DNA of 32,938 bases from Sphingobium jiangsuense (GCF_014196495.1 NZ_JACIDT010000029.1:1-32938), one strand, 5' to 3'. Positions 14,073 to 22,387 are shown, counted from the first letter of the stretch. Notes: generated by a model from the letters alone, not told the origin. A program made the numbers and translations.

Positions 14073-14624
14073 TCAGCTCCGCTCTATGGCGCGGGCCGCC
14101 TCGTCCAACGTGGCGGCGATGCTTTCCGCCGTCGCCTGATCGATCGGGCCGCCGCGCAGGCGCAAGCGCAGCGCCAGCTTGAGATTTTCCATCGCGCGGA
14201 TCATCGGGGCCGGGACGCTGTCGCCGCCCTCCCCTCCGGCCGGGCCGGTGCGGGCCAGCAGCGCATCGGCCGAGGCCCGGTTCGCGGCAAGGAAAGCCTC
14301 GCCGGAGGGCGTGATCCGGTAGCGCTTGCGCCCGGCCTCCTCGGCGTCGATGCTGGCATATCCCATGTCGTCGAGCCAGGCGAGCGTCGGATAGATGACG
14401 CCGGGGCTGGGGCTGTAGCTGCCGCCCATGCGCTCCTCTATCGCCTTGATGAGTTCATAGCCGTGCCGGGGCTGGCCCGCGATCATCGCGAGCAGCAGCA
14501 GGCGCAGCTCTCCATAGTCGAACAGCCGCTTGCCCCGCCGCCGTCCATGGCCGCGGAAGGAAGCGGCGAACCCGTATTCCTCCCCATCTCTCTCCCTGGC
14601 TTTGTCATAATCATATCGTCTCAT
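14073..14624 (-). CDS. PadR-family transcriptional regulator (NfeR/YqjI-like)
   Basis: This 183-aa repressor has a winged-helix N-terminal domain, 'GELRLLLLAMIAGQPRHGYE' to 'YSPSPGVIYPTLAWLDDMGY' and 'RITPSGEAFL', followed by a C-terminal dimerisation helix region. It aligns well with E. coli YqjI (NfeR), which responds to nickel and iron and controls the ferric reductase YqjH; here the next gene encodes such a reductase. Unlike YqjI, its N-terminus (about 35 residues, Arg/Asp-rich) lacks the Cys/His-rich metal-binding tail. The ATG at 14624 has no ribosome-binding site and lies 3 bases from a 24-bp perfect inverted repeat, so the mRNA is probably leaderless and the gene autorepressed. What it senses is unknown. 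Confidence 0.9.
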   Translation of the reverse strand: MRRYDYDKARERDGEEYGFAASFRGHGRRRGKRLFDYGELRLLLLAMIAGQPRHGYELIKAIEERMGGSYSPSPGVIYPTLAWLDDMGYASIDAEEAGRKRYRITPSGEAFLAANRASADALLARTGPAGGEGGDSVPAPMIRAMENLKLALRLRLRGGPIDQATAESIAATLDEAARAIERS

Positions 14625-14627
14625 GAA

Positions 14628-14684
14628 TCGCGATATAGTCTAAGATATATCGACTTTCAAGATATATCTTAGACTATATCGCGA
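14628..14684. promoter_or_regulatory. 24-bp perfect inverted repeat: probable PadR operator and divergent promoter
   Basis: The arms at 14628-14651 and 14661-14684 are exact inverted copies separated by 9 bases. Each arm ends inwards in GATATATC, itself a palindrome, and contains TATAGTCTAAGATATATC. The region is strikingly AT-rich against its surroundings. It occupies almost the entire gap between padR and the short open frame in front of the ABC-F gene. On each side a TATATCGCGA lies where a -10 box for a leaderless transcript would be. It probably binds the PadR protein as two dimers; this is inferred from position and symmetry. Confidence 0.8.
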
Positions 14685-14747
14685 ATGCCGATGCAAGAAT
14701 CCTCTCACCCGACGCGCCGCATCATGCTAACGGCGCGGGCATGCTGA
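14685..14747 (+). CDS. Possible 20-aa upstream ORF overlapping the ABC-F start
   Basis: An ATG directly at the outer edge of the inverted repeat opens a 20-codon frame (MPMQESSHPTRRIMLTARAC) whose TGA at 14745-14747 overlaps the ABC-F start codon at 14741. If the transcript is leaderless, as the symmetrical promoter suggests, ribosomes would begin here and could be handed over to the ABC-F gene, which has no clear ribosome-binding site of its own. It may equally be a chance frame. Confidence 0.25.
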   Translation: MPMQESSHPTRRIMLTARAC

Positions 14748-16618
14748 CGATCAACGACATCACCGTGCGCCTGGGCGGGCGCGTCATCCTCGACCGGACG
14801 AGCGCGTCGCTGCCGCCCCGCGCGCGCGTCGGGCTGATCGGCCGCAACGGCGCGGGCAAATCCACGCTGATGAAAACGATCATCGGCCAGATCGACCCGG
14901 ACGGCGGCGGCATCGACATGCCGCGCGGCACCCGCATCGGCTATATCGCGCAGGAAGCGCCGAGCGGCAGCGCGACGCCGTTCGAAACCGTCCTCGCCGC
15001 CGATGCCGAGCGCGCCGCGCTGCTGGCCGAGAGCGAGACCTGCGACGACCCGCACCGCCTCGGCGACATCCACGACCGGCTGATCGCCATCGACGCCTAC
15101 AGCGCGCCTGCCCGCGCCGGACGCATATTGACCGGCCTCGGCTTCGACGAGGAGATGCAGCAGCGCCCGCTCGACAGCTATTCGGGCGGCTGGAAGATGC
15201 GCGTGGCGCTGGGCGCGCTGCTCTTTTCCGCGCCGGACCTGCTGCTGCTCGACGAGCCGTCGAACCATCTCGACCTCGAAGCCTCGCTGTGGCTGGAAAA
15301 TTTCCTGAAGGATTATCGCGCGACGATCCTCATCATCAGCCATGAGCGCGACCTGCTGAACAATGTGGTCGATCATATATTGCACCTCGAAAACGGCCGG
15401 GTGACGCTCTATCCCGGCGGCTATGACGCGTTCGAGCGGCAGCGAGCCGAGCGGCTGGCCCAGCTGGAAGCGGCGCGGGAAAAGCAGGCGACGGAGCGCG
15501 CCAAGCTACAGGACTATATCGCCCGCAACAGCGCGCGCGCCAGCACCGCGAAGCAGGCGCAGTCGCGCGCCAAGGCGCTGGCGCGGATGCAGCCCATCGC
15601 GGCGGCGATCGAGGACCCGACGCTGAGCTTCACCTTCCCCGATCCCGAACCGCTGCGCCCGCCGCTCATCACGCTTGACATGGCGGCGGTCGGCTATGAC
15701 GAGCGGCCGGTGCTCCAGCGGCTCAACCTGCGCATCGACCCGGACGACCGCATCGCGCTGCTCGGCAAGAACGGCAACGGCAAGACGACGCTGGCCCGCC
15801 TGCTCGCCGCGCAGCTGCCGCCGATGGACGGCGCGATGAACGCGAGCGGCAAGATGAACGTCGGCTATTTCACCCAATATCAGGTGGAGGAGCTGGACGT
15901 GGACGACACCCCGCTCGACCATATGACCCGCGCGATGAAGGGCGCGACGCCCGGCGCGGTGCGCGCGCAACTGGGCCGCTTCGGCTTTTCCGGCGACCGC
16001 GCGACGCAGAAGGTCGGCACGCTGTCGGGCGGCGAGCGGGCGCGGCTGGCGCTGGCGCTCATCACCCGCAACGCGCCGCATCTGCTGATCCTCGACGAGC
16101 CGACCAACCATCTCGACGTCGACAGCCGCGAGGCGCTGGTGCAGGCATTGAACAGCTATGCGGGCGCGGTGGTGATCGTCAGCCACGACCGGCACATGAT
16201 CGAGCTGGCCGCCGACCGGCTGGTGCTGGTCGATGGCGGGCAGGCGAAGGAATTCGCCGGATCGCTGGAGGATTACACCGATTTCGTGCTGGGCCGGGGC
16301 GCGGCGGCACCGCAATCGGACATGGCGAGGAAGACCGACCGCAAGGCCGACCGCCGCGCCAATGCCGAGGCGCGGGAACGCTACAAGACGCTTCAGGCCG
16401 ATGTGAAGAAAAGCGAGAAGCTGCTCGCGGAGCTGACGTCGCAGCGATCCGACATCGACCGCGCGCTGTTCGATCCGGCGGCGGCGGGGCCGAAGGAGAA
16501 AGGCAGGACGATGACCGAACTGATGGTCCGCCGCGCCGATATCGAGCAGAAGATCGAGGAAGCGGAAATGCTCTGGATGGAGGCCAGCGAAGCGCTGGAC
16601 GCGCTGGAGGCGGGCTGA
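14741..16618 (+). CDS. ABC-F family ATPase (YheS/Uup-like, ribosome-associated)
   Basis: This 625-aa protein has two nucleotide-binding domains and no membrane segments. Domain 1 has Walker A 'GLIGRNGAGKSTL' and 'SYSGGWKMRVALGALLFSAP' with 'LLLLDEPSNHLDLEA'. Domain 2 has 'LLGKNGNGKTTL' and 'LSGGERARLALALI' with 'LLILDEPTNHLDVDS'. The linker between them (about 230-290) is Lys/Arg-rich and helical, the ABC-F hallmark that reaches into the ribosomal E site. The C-terminal 100 residues are a charged coiled coil, as in YheS/Uup. Members act on ribosomes or in antibiotic resistance; a housekeeping YheS/Uup role is most likely. It diverges from padR across the long inverted repeat and has no strong ribosome-binding site. 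Confidence 0.93.
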   Translation: MLTINDITVRLGGRVILDRTSASLPPRARVGLIGRNGAGKSTLMKTIIGQIDPDGGGIDMPRGTRIGYIAQEAPSGSATPFETVLAADAERAALLAESETCDDPHRLGDIHDRLIAIDAYSAPARAGRILTGLGFDEEMQQRPLDSYSGGWKMRVALGALLFSAPDLLLLDEPSNHLDLEASLWLENFLKDYRATILIISHERDLLNNVVDHILHLENGRVTLYPGGYDAFERQRAERLAQLEAAREKQATERAKLQDYIARNSARASTAKQAQSRAKALARMQPIAAAIEDPTLSFTFPDPEPLRPPLITLDMAAVGYDERPVLQRLNLRIDPDDRIALLGKNGNGKTTLARLLAAQLPPMDGAMNASGKMNVGYFTQYQVEELDVDDTPLDHMTRAMKGATPGAVRAQLGRFGFSGDRATQKVGTLSGGERARLALALITRNAPHLLILDEPTNHLDVDSREALVQALNSYAGAVVIVSHDRHMIELAADRLVLVDGGQAKEFAGSLEDYTDFVLGRGAAAPQSDMARKTDRKADRRANAEARERYKTLQADVKKSEKLLAELTSQRSDIDRALFDPAAAGPKEKGRTMTELMVRRADIEQKIEEAEMLWMEASEALDALEAG

Positions 16619-16635
16619 CTCTTTCCTCTCCCCAA

Positions 16636-16713
16636 CGTCATGCCAGCGCAGGCCGGCATCTCAGGAGGCGGCGCGCGACATGGCCTGCGACCCCAGCCTG
16701 CGCTGGGGTGACG
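16636..16713 (+). repeat. REP-like palindromic repeat, copy B
   Basis: This copy is the same length as the one at 733-810 and differs from it at only a few bases. It has the two hairpins GCCAGC.../GGCCGGC and ACCCCAGC/GCTGGGGT. It fills the gap between the convergent 3' ends of the ABC-F gene and the FAD dehydrogenase gene, consistent with a terminator-like role. The preceding CTTTCCTCTCC stretch also resembles the bases before copy A. Confidence 0.8.
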
Positions 16714-16721
16714 CGTTGGCT

Positions 16722-18347
16722 TCAGCTCCGCCCCACCATGCTCCGCGCCACCGCCTCGGCCACCTTGATGCCGTCGATCGCGGCGGAGAGGATGCCGCCC
16801 GCATAGCCCGCGCCCTCGCCCGCCGGGAACAGCCGCTCGACGTTGAGGCTCTGGAAATCCTTGTCCCGCGTGATCCTTACCGGGGAGGAGGTGCGCGTCT
16901 CCACGCCGGTCATCACCACATCGGGATGGTCGTATTTCGGGATCTGCCGCCCGAACACCGGCAGCGCCTCGCGCATCGCCTCCACCGCGAAGGCGGGCAG
17001 GCATTGCGACAAATCGGTCATGGTGACGCCGGGCTTGTAGGAAGGAACGATCTCGCCCAGTTCCGTCGAGGGGCGCCCGGCGAGGAAATCCCCCACCTTC
17101 TGCCCCGGCGCGTTGTAGTTCGACCCGCCCGCGACATAGGCGAGCGATTCCCAATGGCGCTGGAAATCGATGCCCGCCAGCGGCCCGCCGGGATAGTCGC
17201 GTTCCGGGTCGATGGCGACGACAAGGCCCGAATTGGCGTTGAACTCGGCGCGGCTATATTGGCTCATGCCGTTGGTGACGACGCGCCCTTCCTCGGACGT
17301 CGCGGCGACCACCCGCCCGCCGGGACACATGCAGAAGCTGTAGACCGTCCGCCCGCCCTCGCAATGATGCGCGAGGCTGTAGGCGGCCGCGCCGAGGATC
17401 GGGTGGCGCGCGAACCTGCCGTAGCGCGCCTCGTCGATCCACGCCTGCGGATGCTCGATCCGCACGCCGATGGAAAAGGGCTTGGCCTCCATATGCACGC
17501 CGCGCCGGTGCAGCATCTCGAAGGTCGGGCGGGCGCTATGGCCGATCGCCAGCACCACATGGTCGGCCTCCAGAAAGCTGCCGTCGCCAAGGTGCAGGCC
17601 ACGCAGCGCCTGCCGCCCGTCGGACAGGCGTTCCAGCTCCAGATCGTCCACCCGCGTCTGCCAGCGATATTCGCCGCCCAGTTCCTCTATCGTGCGGCGC
17701 ATCGTCTCGACCATCGAGACGAGGCGGAAAGTGCCGATATGGGGGTGCGCCTCATAGAGGATATCGGCGGGCGCGCCCGCCTTGACGAACTCGTCGAGCA
17801 CCTTGCGGCCCAGCAGGCGCGGGTCCTTCACCCGGCAATAGAGCTTGCCGTCCGAGAAGGTGCCCGCGCCCCCTTCGCCGAACTGCACATTGGAATCGGG
17901 GTTGAGCTCGCCCCGGCGCCACAGCCCCCAGGTGTCCCTGGTCCGTTCCCGCACGATCTTGCCCCGGTCGAGGATGATCGGGCGAAAGCCCATCTGCGCC
18001 AGCAGCAGCCCGGCGAACAGCCCGCACGGCCCCGCGCCGACGACCACGGGGCGCAGGCCGGACCAGCCCTCCGGCGCATGGGCGACGAAATGATAATCGG
18101 TGTCCGGCCGGGGGCGCACTTCATGGTCGCCCTTCAGCCGCTCCAGCACCTCCGCCTCGCCGTCCAGATCGACATCGACGGTATAGACCAGCAGGATCGC
18201 GCTTTTCCGGCGCGCATCATTGCCGCGCCGCACGATCTCATAGCCGCGCAGCGCCTCCGCCGCGATGCCGAGGCGCTCGCAAATGGCGGCGGGCATCGCC
18301 TCGGCCGCATGGTCGAGGGGCAGTTTCAATCCGGTCAGGCGCAGCAT
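16722..18347 (-). CDS. FAD-dependent dehydrogenase / NAD(P)/FAD oxidoreductase (COG2509 type)
   Basis: This 541-aa flavoprotein has an N-terminal extension of about 95 residues, then a dinucleotide-binding motif 'PVVVGAGPCGLFAGLLLAQM' and the second FAD motif 'GEGAGYAGGILSAAIDG' near the C-terminus. 'NVQFGEGGAGTFSDGKLY' and 'FCMCPGGRVVAATSEEGRVV' are typical of the conserved uncharacterised FAD dehydrogenase family found in many bacteria. The substrate is unknown. I chose the ATG at 18347, which is preceded by AAGGGCGG; the frame extends 12 codons further. It is cytoplasmic and monocistronic or weakly linked to the PepSY gene 39 bases upstream on the same strand. Nothing in the sequence ties it to iron uptake. 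Confidence 0.88.
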   Translation of the reverse strand: MLRLTGLKLPLDHAAEAMPAAICERLGIAAEALRGYEIVRRGNDARRKSAILLVYTVDVDLDGEAEVLERLKGDHEVRPRPDTDYHFVAHAPEGWSGLRPVVVGAGPCGLFAGLLLAQMGFRPIILDRGKIVRERTRDTWGLWRRGELNPDSNVQFGEGGAGTFSDGKLYCRVKDPRLLGRKVLDEFVKAGAPADILYEAHPHIGTFRLVSMVETMRRTIEELGGEYRWQTRVDDLELERLSDGRQALRGLHLGDGSFLEADHVVLAIGHSARPTFEMLHRRGVHMEAKPFSIGVRIEHPQAWIDEARYGRFARHPILGAAAYSLAHHCEGGRTVYSFCMCPGGRVVAATSEEGRVVTNGMSQYSRAEFNANSGLVVAIDPERDYPGGPLAGIDFQRHWESLAYVAGGSNYNAPGQKVGDFLAGRPSTELGEIVPSYKPGVTMTDLSQCLPAFAVEAMREALPVFGRQIPKYDHPDVVMTGVETRTSSPVRITRDKDFQSLNVERLFPAGEGAGYAGGILSAAIDGIKVAEAVARSMVGRS

Positions 18348-18386
18348 GGAACCGCCCTTAAACCCATGGCGCCGCGCTGCCAACCG

Positions 18387-19532
18387 CTATCGTGGCCGTG
18401 CCCTCGTCCGCCGCCGCCAGTGCAGCAGGCCGGTGACGAAGAGGAGCAGCGGCGCCAGCCCCGCCGCCACCGCCAGCAGCCGCGTCGCGAGGCCGCCGAT
18501 GGAGGCGTCATGCAGCGGATGAAGCCAGTCGTTCACCGCGCTCGCGGCGTTGCCCCGGCGGATATCGTGCACCGCCAGCACCATCGCCGAACGGGGATCG
18601 ACGAAGATATAGCTGTGCGGGAAACGGCGGCTGGGGTCGCCCGGCACCTGCACCCGGAAGCGATAGACGCCGCTACCTCCGTTCTTGGCCACCCCCGGCG
18701 TCTCGATCCACGCCAGCCGCGCATCCGGCACCGCGCGATGGGCGGCGGCCAGCGCACGGGCAATGCTGACCGGCGGCCCCTCGCCCGGCAACGGATCGGG
18801 CGCGGGCAGCGGCGCAACCGGGCCGAGCGTGGCGGCCAGCGCCTTGTCCCGCTCCACCGGCAGCGCCAGCAGCACGCCGGTGGCGACGAGGATCAGGAGC
18901 AGCAGCAGGCTGGCCAGCCCCACCAGCTTGTGAATGTCGCGCAGCCGCCGCGTCGGCACGGCATCGCGCTTGAACGCCAACGCCTTGCGCCAGCTTGCCT
19001 TCGGCCACCAGACCGCCAGCCCGCTCACCAGCAACAGCAGCATGACGAGCCCCGACCAGCCGACGACCTGCTTGCCGGTCGCCTCGGCGAGCAGCTGCAT
19101 GTGCAGATCGTAGATCCACGTCATCGCATAATCGCCCCAATAGTCGCGGCGCAGCACCTCCCGCCCATCGGGCGAGAGCCACGCCATCATCGGCGCGAAC
19201 AGCCTGCCCGCACGCTCCGGCGGGTCGTAATAGCGCGCGGGGATCGGGCCTGCCTCGCCCGTCACCTCGAACCGCCACGGGCCGGTCTTGTCGGGCCAGC
19301 GCGCTTGCACCGTCGCCAGCGCCTCGTCCCACACCGGCGAGGACCAGCCCGGCGCCTGCCCCACAGCCTCCACCCGCAGCTCTGGATGCAGCAAGGCATC
19401 GATCTGCGGATAGAATACAAGCGCCGAGCCGGTGACGCCCAGCAGCGCGAACAGCAGCCCCAGCGTCAGCCCCAGCCAGAGGTGGAGCCGGCGCAGCAGC
19501 GCGCGGACGCGGATGCGGGCACGCGGGGCCAT
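18387..19532 (-). CDS. PepSY-associated transmembrane protein (possible siderophore/metal reductase)
   Basis: This 381-aa inner-membrane protein has four predicted transmembrane helices: about residues 16-38, 170-190, 215-240 and 350-372. A large periplasmic domain lies between helices 1 and 2 and another between 3 and 4. 'LLRRLHLWLGLTLGLLFAL' and 'LRDIHKLVGLASLL' are the typical His-containing PepSY-TM motifs, and 'YDLHMQLLAEATGKQVVG' and 'DWLHPLHDASIGG' supply further conserved His residues that could bind heme. Relatives next to TonB receptors are thought to help reduce or release imported metal complexes, as for the pyoverdine reductase FpvG. The ATG at 19532 comes 5 bases after the TonB receptor stop, so the two are surely co-transcribed. 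Confidence 0.88.
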   Translation of the reverse strand: MAPRARIRVRALLRRLHLWLGLTLGLLFALLGVTGSALVFYPQIDALLHPELRVEAVGQAPGWSSPVWDEALATVQARWPDKTGPWRFEVTGEAGPIPARYYDPPERAGRLFAPMMAWLSPDGREVLRRDYWGDYAMTWIYDLHMQLLAEATGKQVVGWSGLVMLLLLVSGLAVWWPKASWRKALAFKRDAVPTRRLRDIHKLVGLASLLLLLILVATGVLLALPVERDKALAATLGPVAPLPAPDPLPGEGPPVSIARALAAAHRAVPDARLAWIETPGVAKNGGSGVYRFRVQVPGDPSRRFPHSYIFVDPRSAMVLAVHDIRRGNAASAVNDWLHPLHDASIGGLATRLLAVAAGLAPLLLFVTGLLHWRRRTRARPR

Positions 19533-19537
19533 GGCCT

Positions 19538-21553
19538 TCAGAACCGCAGGCGCACGGCGGCGGTCGCATTGGCGCCGTCGGCCGGGCTGTGCATCGTCTG
19601 CGCGCCGTCCCACCAGACATATTCATAGCGCTCGTCGGTGATGTTGCGGGCCGACAGCGACAGTTCCACCTGCGGCGTGAGCTGATACGCCGCCTCCGCA
19701 TTCAGCGTCGCATAGTCGCCCCAGCGGCCCCGCGCATTGTCGCTCGCCAGTTCATAGGAGGATTGTCCCCCGCCCCAGAGCGAGAGGCGCAGGCGCGGCA
19801 CGGCGGTGAAATCGACACCGCCGGAAAACAGCCAGTGCGGCACATGATCGATATCATTGCCCTTGTACTGCGGCGTCGCCGGGTCGGGGGTGAGGATCGT
19901 GCCCCTCTGATGCGACAGCGCGCCCCAGAAGGACAGGCCCGCCACCGGCCGCGCGCTCAGCTGCACGTCGATGCCGCGCCGCCGCGTCGCGCCCAGATTC
20001 TCGCTGTCGCCCAGCGGATCGTTGAGCTTGCGCTTGATCTCCCCCGTTGCCTTCTGCTGCCACAGCGCGACGCGCCCTTCCAGCCGCTCGCCAGGCGCAT
20101 ATTTGACGCCCGTTTCCCAGCCGGTGTTGATCGAGGGCGCAAGGTCGGTCTGGCGCGGCGGGATGAGATAGGCACCCGACCCGACGCCGATCTGGAAGCT
20201 GCGGCCCCAATTGCCGTAGAGCGTCATGCCCTTGGCGGGCATCAGGGTGACGCTCATCTTCGGCTGGCGGATCGCACCATAATCGTTGATCGGCGCCTCG
20301 CTATTACCCAGCAGGTTGCGGAAATGGCCACCCACCCAGTCGATGCGATAGGCGGGCGTCAGGCGCAGCCATGGCGTCGCCTCCCAGATCGCCTGCGCAT
20401 AGACGCCGCCGACCTTCAGCGCGAACGCCTGATCGCGGGTCTGGCTGGTCGCCACCCGCCGCACCGAGAGATAGCGGCGGGAGATATTGTCCTGATCCTG
20501 ATAGTCGCCGCCGACCTCCAGCATCAGCGGCATGCCGGCGACGCTCGCATGATAATGCAGCGCGGCGAGCACGCCCCATTGATCCTCGTTGGTCACGCGC
20601 CGCTGCTGCGCGGTGCCGGCCGAGAACTGGACATAGCGATCGTCGCGCAGCCGGTTGAAATAGGCCTTGGCGGTCCAGTCCAGCCGCTCGTTGAAGCTAG
20701 CGTCGAGATGCAGGCTATATTGCTGCGTTGCGCGCTTGTCGCCGTCGGTGGCGTTATAGGCGTTGGTCATGCGCGGGGCGGCGCGGCTGTCCGCATAGGT
20801 GAGATAGCCCGGCTCCTGCGCGGTGCCACGATAATAGCGGGCGATCGCGCCCAGCCGCACATCGGGCGAGAGGCTGTAGAACCATTTGCCCGCAAGGCTC
20901 AGCCGGTCGAGATCGCCATGGTCGCGATAGCCGCCCGATTCCCTGTAGGCGACCAGATAATTCTGGCTCAGCCCGCCGCGTTCCAGCCCCACGGAAAGCT
21001 GGCCTTCATAGGTGGCGAAGCTGCCCGCCGAGGCTTTGGCGTCCAGATAGGTGCCGCCGATGCGCGTGAGGATATCGGCGCTCCCGGCGATCGCATGCAG
21101 GCCGTAGCGCGGGTCGGACGTGCCGCGCACCACCTCCACCCCGGCGATGTCGAGCGGGAACAGGCTGTCGATGAACGGCATGTTGCCGTCATTGCTGTTG
21201 GACGGGATGCCGTCGATCAGCAGCTTGACCGCGTTGATCTCGCCCTCGCCGTTGAAGCCCCGGAACGAGAATTTGCCGCTGGTGGTGCCCTGGTTGAAGT
21301 TGGTCAGCATCACGCCGGGCAGGCGGCCGATCAGTTCCCATGCGTAATTGACATTGGCCTGCTGCGCGACGTCGCCGCCCAGCCGGTCGATCGATGTCGT
21401 CACATTGGCCGAATTGCCCGCCATGCCGCGCGCGGTGACGATGATCTCGCCCACCGAAAAGCTGGTGTCGACATGGTGCGCCGGTTCCTGCGCCCACAAG
21501 AATGGCGCGTGCGCGGCGCCCAGCGCCGCGAGCATGCGACAGGCTGCTCTCAT
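19538..21553 (-). CDS. TonB-dependent outer-membrane receptor (671 aa), operon with PepSY protein
   Basis: This is a complete TonB-dependent receptor: a signal peptide (about residues 1-21, ending AWA-like 'FLWAQ'), a plug domain from 'EIIVTARGM' to 'GVEVVRGTSDPRYG', and a 22-strand type beta-barrel ending in the aromatic residue 'VRLRF'. The ATG at 21553 follows AGGGAGAGAAAG. There is no N-terminal signalling extension, so no FecI/FecR-type control is expected. The next gene is a PepSY protein and the gene before it a DUF2946 protein, a set seen around metal-complex receptors. Being in the same window as a catecholate operon, it is a candidate for ferric-enterobactin-type uptake, but I see no receptor signature that proves this; copper or another metal complex is an alternative. 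Confidence 0.92.
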   Translation of the reverse strand: MRAACRMLAALGAAHAPFLWAQEPAHHVDTSFSVGEIIVTARGMAGNSANVTTSIDRLGGDVAQQANVNYAWELIGRLPGVMLTNFNQGTTSGKFSFRGFNGEGEINAVKLLIDGIPSNSNDGNMPFIDSLFPLDIAGVEVVRGTSDPRYGLHAIAGSADILTRIGGTYLDAKASAGSFATYEGQLSVGLERGGLSQNYLVAYRESGGYRDHGDLDRLSLAGKWFYSLSPDVRLGAIARYYRGTAQEPGYLTYADSRAAPRMTNAYNATDGDKRATQQYSLHLDASFNERLDWTAKAYFNRLRDDRYVQFSAGTAQQRRVTNEDQWGVLAALHYHASVAGMPLMLEVGGDYQDQDNISRRYLSVRRVATSQTRDQAFALKVGGVYAQAIWEATPWLRLTPAYRIDWVGGHFRNLLGNSEAPINDYGAIRQPKMSVTLMPAKGMTLYGNWGRSFQIGVGSGAYLIPPRQTDLAPSINTGWETGVKYAPGERLEGRVALWQQKATGEIKRKLNDPLGDSENLGATRRRGIDVQLSARPVAGLSFWGALSHQRGTILTPDPATPQYKGNDIDHVPHWLFSGGVDFTAVPRLRLSLWGGGQSSYELASDNARGRWGDYATLNAEAAYQLTPQVELSLSARNITDERYEYVWWDGAQTMHSPADGANATAAVRLRF

Positions 21554-21790
21554 CTTTCTCTCCCTGATTTCGATGGTCTTGTTGTTTGTGTTGCTGGCGC
21601 GGTTCGGACCGGCCGCAAGGTGGGGTGCTGCGCCCGCCCCTGCCCGAAAGGCAGGCGCGCGGCGCGCCCATGGCTTGTTCGTCATGAAATATCTCGTTCG
21701 TCCCGGCCGCGCACGCGCGCGACCGCCGCCGTCAGGCGGAAGGGAAAATCCGGGCGAACGAGGGGAAAGCCGCCGTCCGCCGCATCGACC

Positions 21791-22186
21791 TCATCGGGCC
21801 GGCGCGGGCGGGGCGTGGGCCGGGGGAGGAGGCGCGGCGAGGCGATGGACGGTCAGGTCGGCGATCGCGCGGCCATGACGCAACAGGATCGCGCCGATCA
21901 GGAAAACCGGCCCCGCATCCGCCCAGGGCTGCAACAGGCCATGGCCCAGCCCGGCGGCGAAGACGCAGCTGCCGTCCATCTTGCCGGACGAGTCGTCCTG
22001 ATGACCGGCATCGGTGGGCACGAAGGCCTTCACCGCCCCCGCGCCGGTACACATGGAAATGATGACGCCTTGCGGACTGGCGACCGGCATATAACCGGTC
22101 GGAACCAGCGCGCGAACGGCCAGCACGCACAAAAGCAGTGCGCCGAATACCCCTTGCAGGGGCCGACTGGCTCGCCATCCGTTCAT
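21791..22186 (-). CDS. DUF2946 family protein
   Basis: This 131-aa protein starts with a hydrophobic helix and the family-typical 'RALVPTGYMP'. 'VIISMCTGAGAVKAF' and 'GSCVFAAGLGHGL' supply the two conserved cysteines, and the tail is Pro/Ala-rich. Members are exported or membrane-anchored proteins of unknown function, often encoded beside TonB receptors for metals. I chose the ATG at 22186 because AAGG lies 10 bases upstream; the ATG at 22195 is too close to it. It lies 237 bases upstream of the TonB receptor on the same strand. The His/Asp-rich 'DAGHQDDSSGKMDGS' between the cysteines could bind metal, which is inference. Confidence 0.85.
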   Translation of the reverse strand: MNGWRASRPLQGVFGALLLCVLAVRALVPTGYMPVASPQGVIISMCTGAGAVKAFVPTDAGHQDDSSGKMDGSCVFAAGLGHGLLQPWADAGPVFLIGAILLRHGRAIADLTVHRLAAPPPPAHAPPAPAR

Positions 22187-22250
22187 CGGACGCATGCCTT
22201 AAAGCATTTGCGGCGAATGACCATATCCCTCGTGCGGAAAATCGGGAAAG

Positions 22251-22286
22251 GGGCGAGGCCGGGCGTGACCGGACCTCGCCCTTTTT
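22251..22286 (+). terminator. Hairpin with T5 tract (terminator-like)
   Basis: GGGCGAGG-CCGG (22251-22262) pairs with CCGG-A-CCTCGCCC (22269-22281) with one bulged A, followed by TTTTT on the + strand. No + strand gene ends here, but read from the other strand it lies about 145 bases beyond the sulfatase stop, upstream of DUF2946, and could separate the two transcripts. Confidence 0.45.
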
Positions 22287-22321
22287 GGGCGTTCAGGGCG
22301 TTCGCGACCCATTCCCCGTCA

Positions 22322-22387
22322 CGTCATGCCAGCGCAGGCTGGTATCTCAGGAGACGGCCTGCAACCCCGGCCTGCGCCGGGGTGGCG
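22322..22387 (+). repeat. REP-like palindromic repeat, copy C (shortened)
   Basis: This copy carries the same two hairpins as those at 733 and 16636 (GCCAGC...GGCTGG and ACCCCGGC/GCCGGGGT) but lacks about 12 bases between them. Compensating changes (CAGC to CGGC on one arm, GCTG to GCCG on the other) keep the second stem intact. It lies between the sulfatase 3' end and the DUF2946 gene. Confidence 0.75.

Noticed and set aside
16680..19628. A 982-codon + strand frame over the FAD dehydrogenase and PepSY genes
   Set aside because: It is antisense to two intact genes and starts inside the REP-like repeat.
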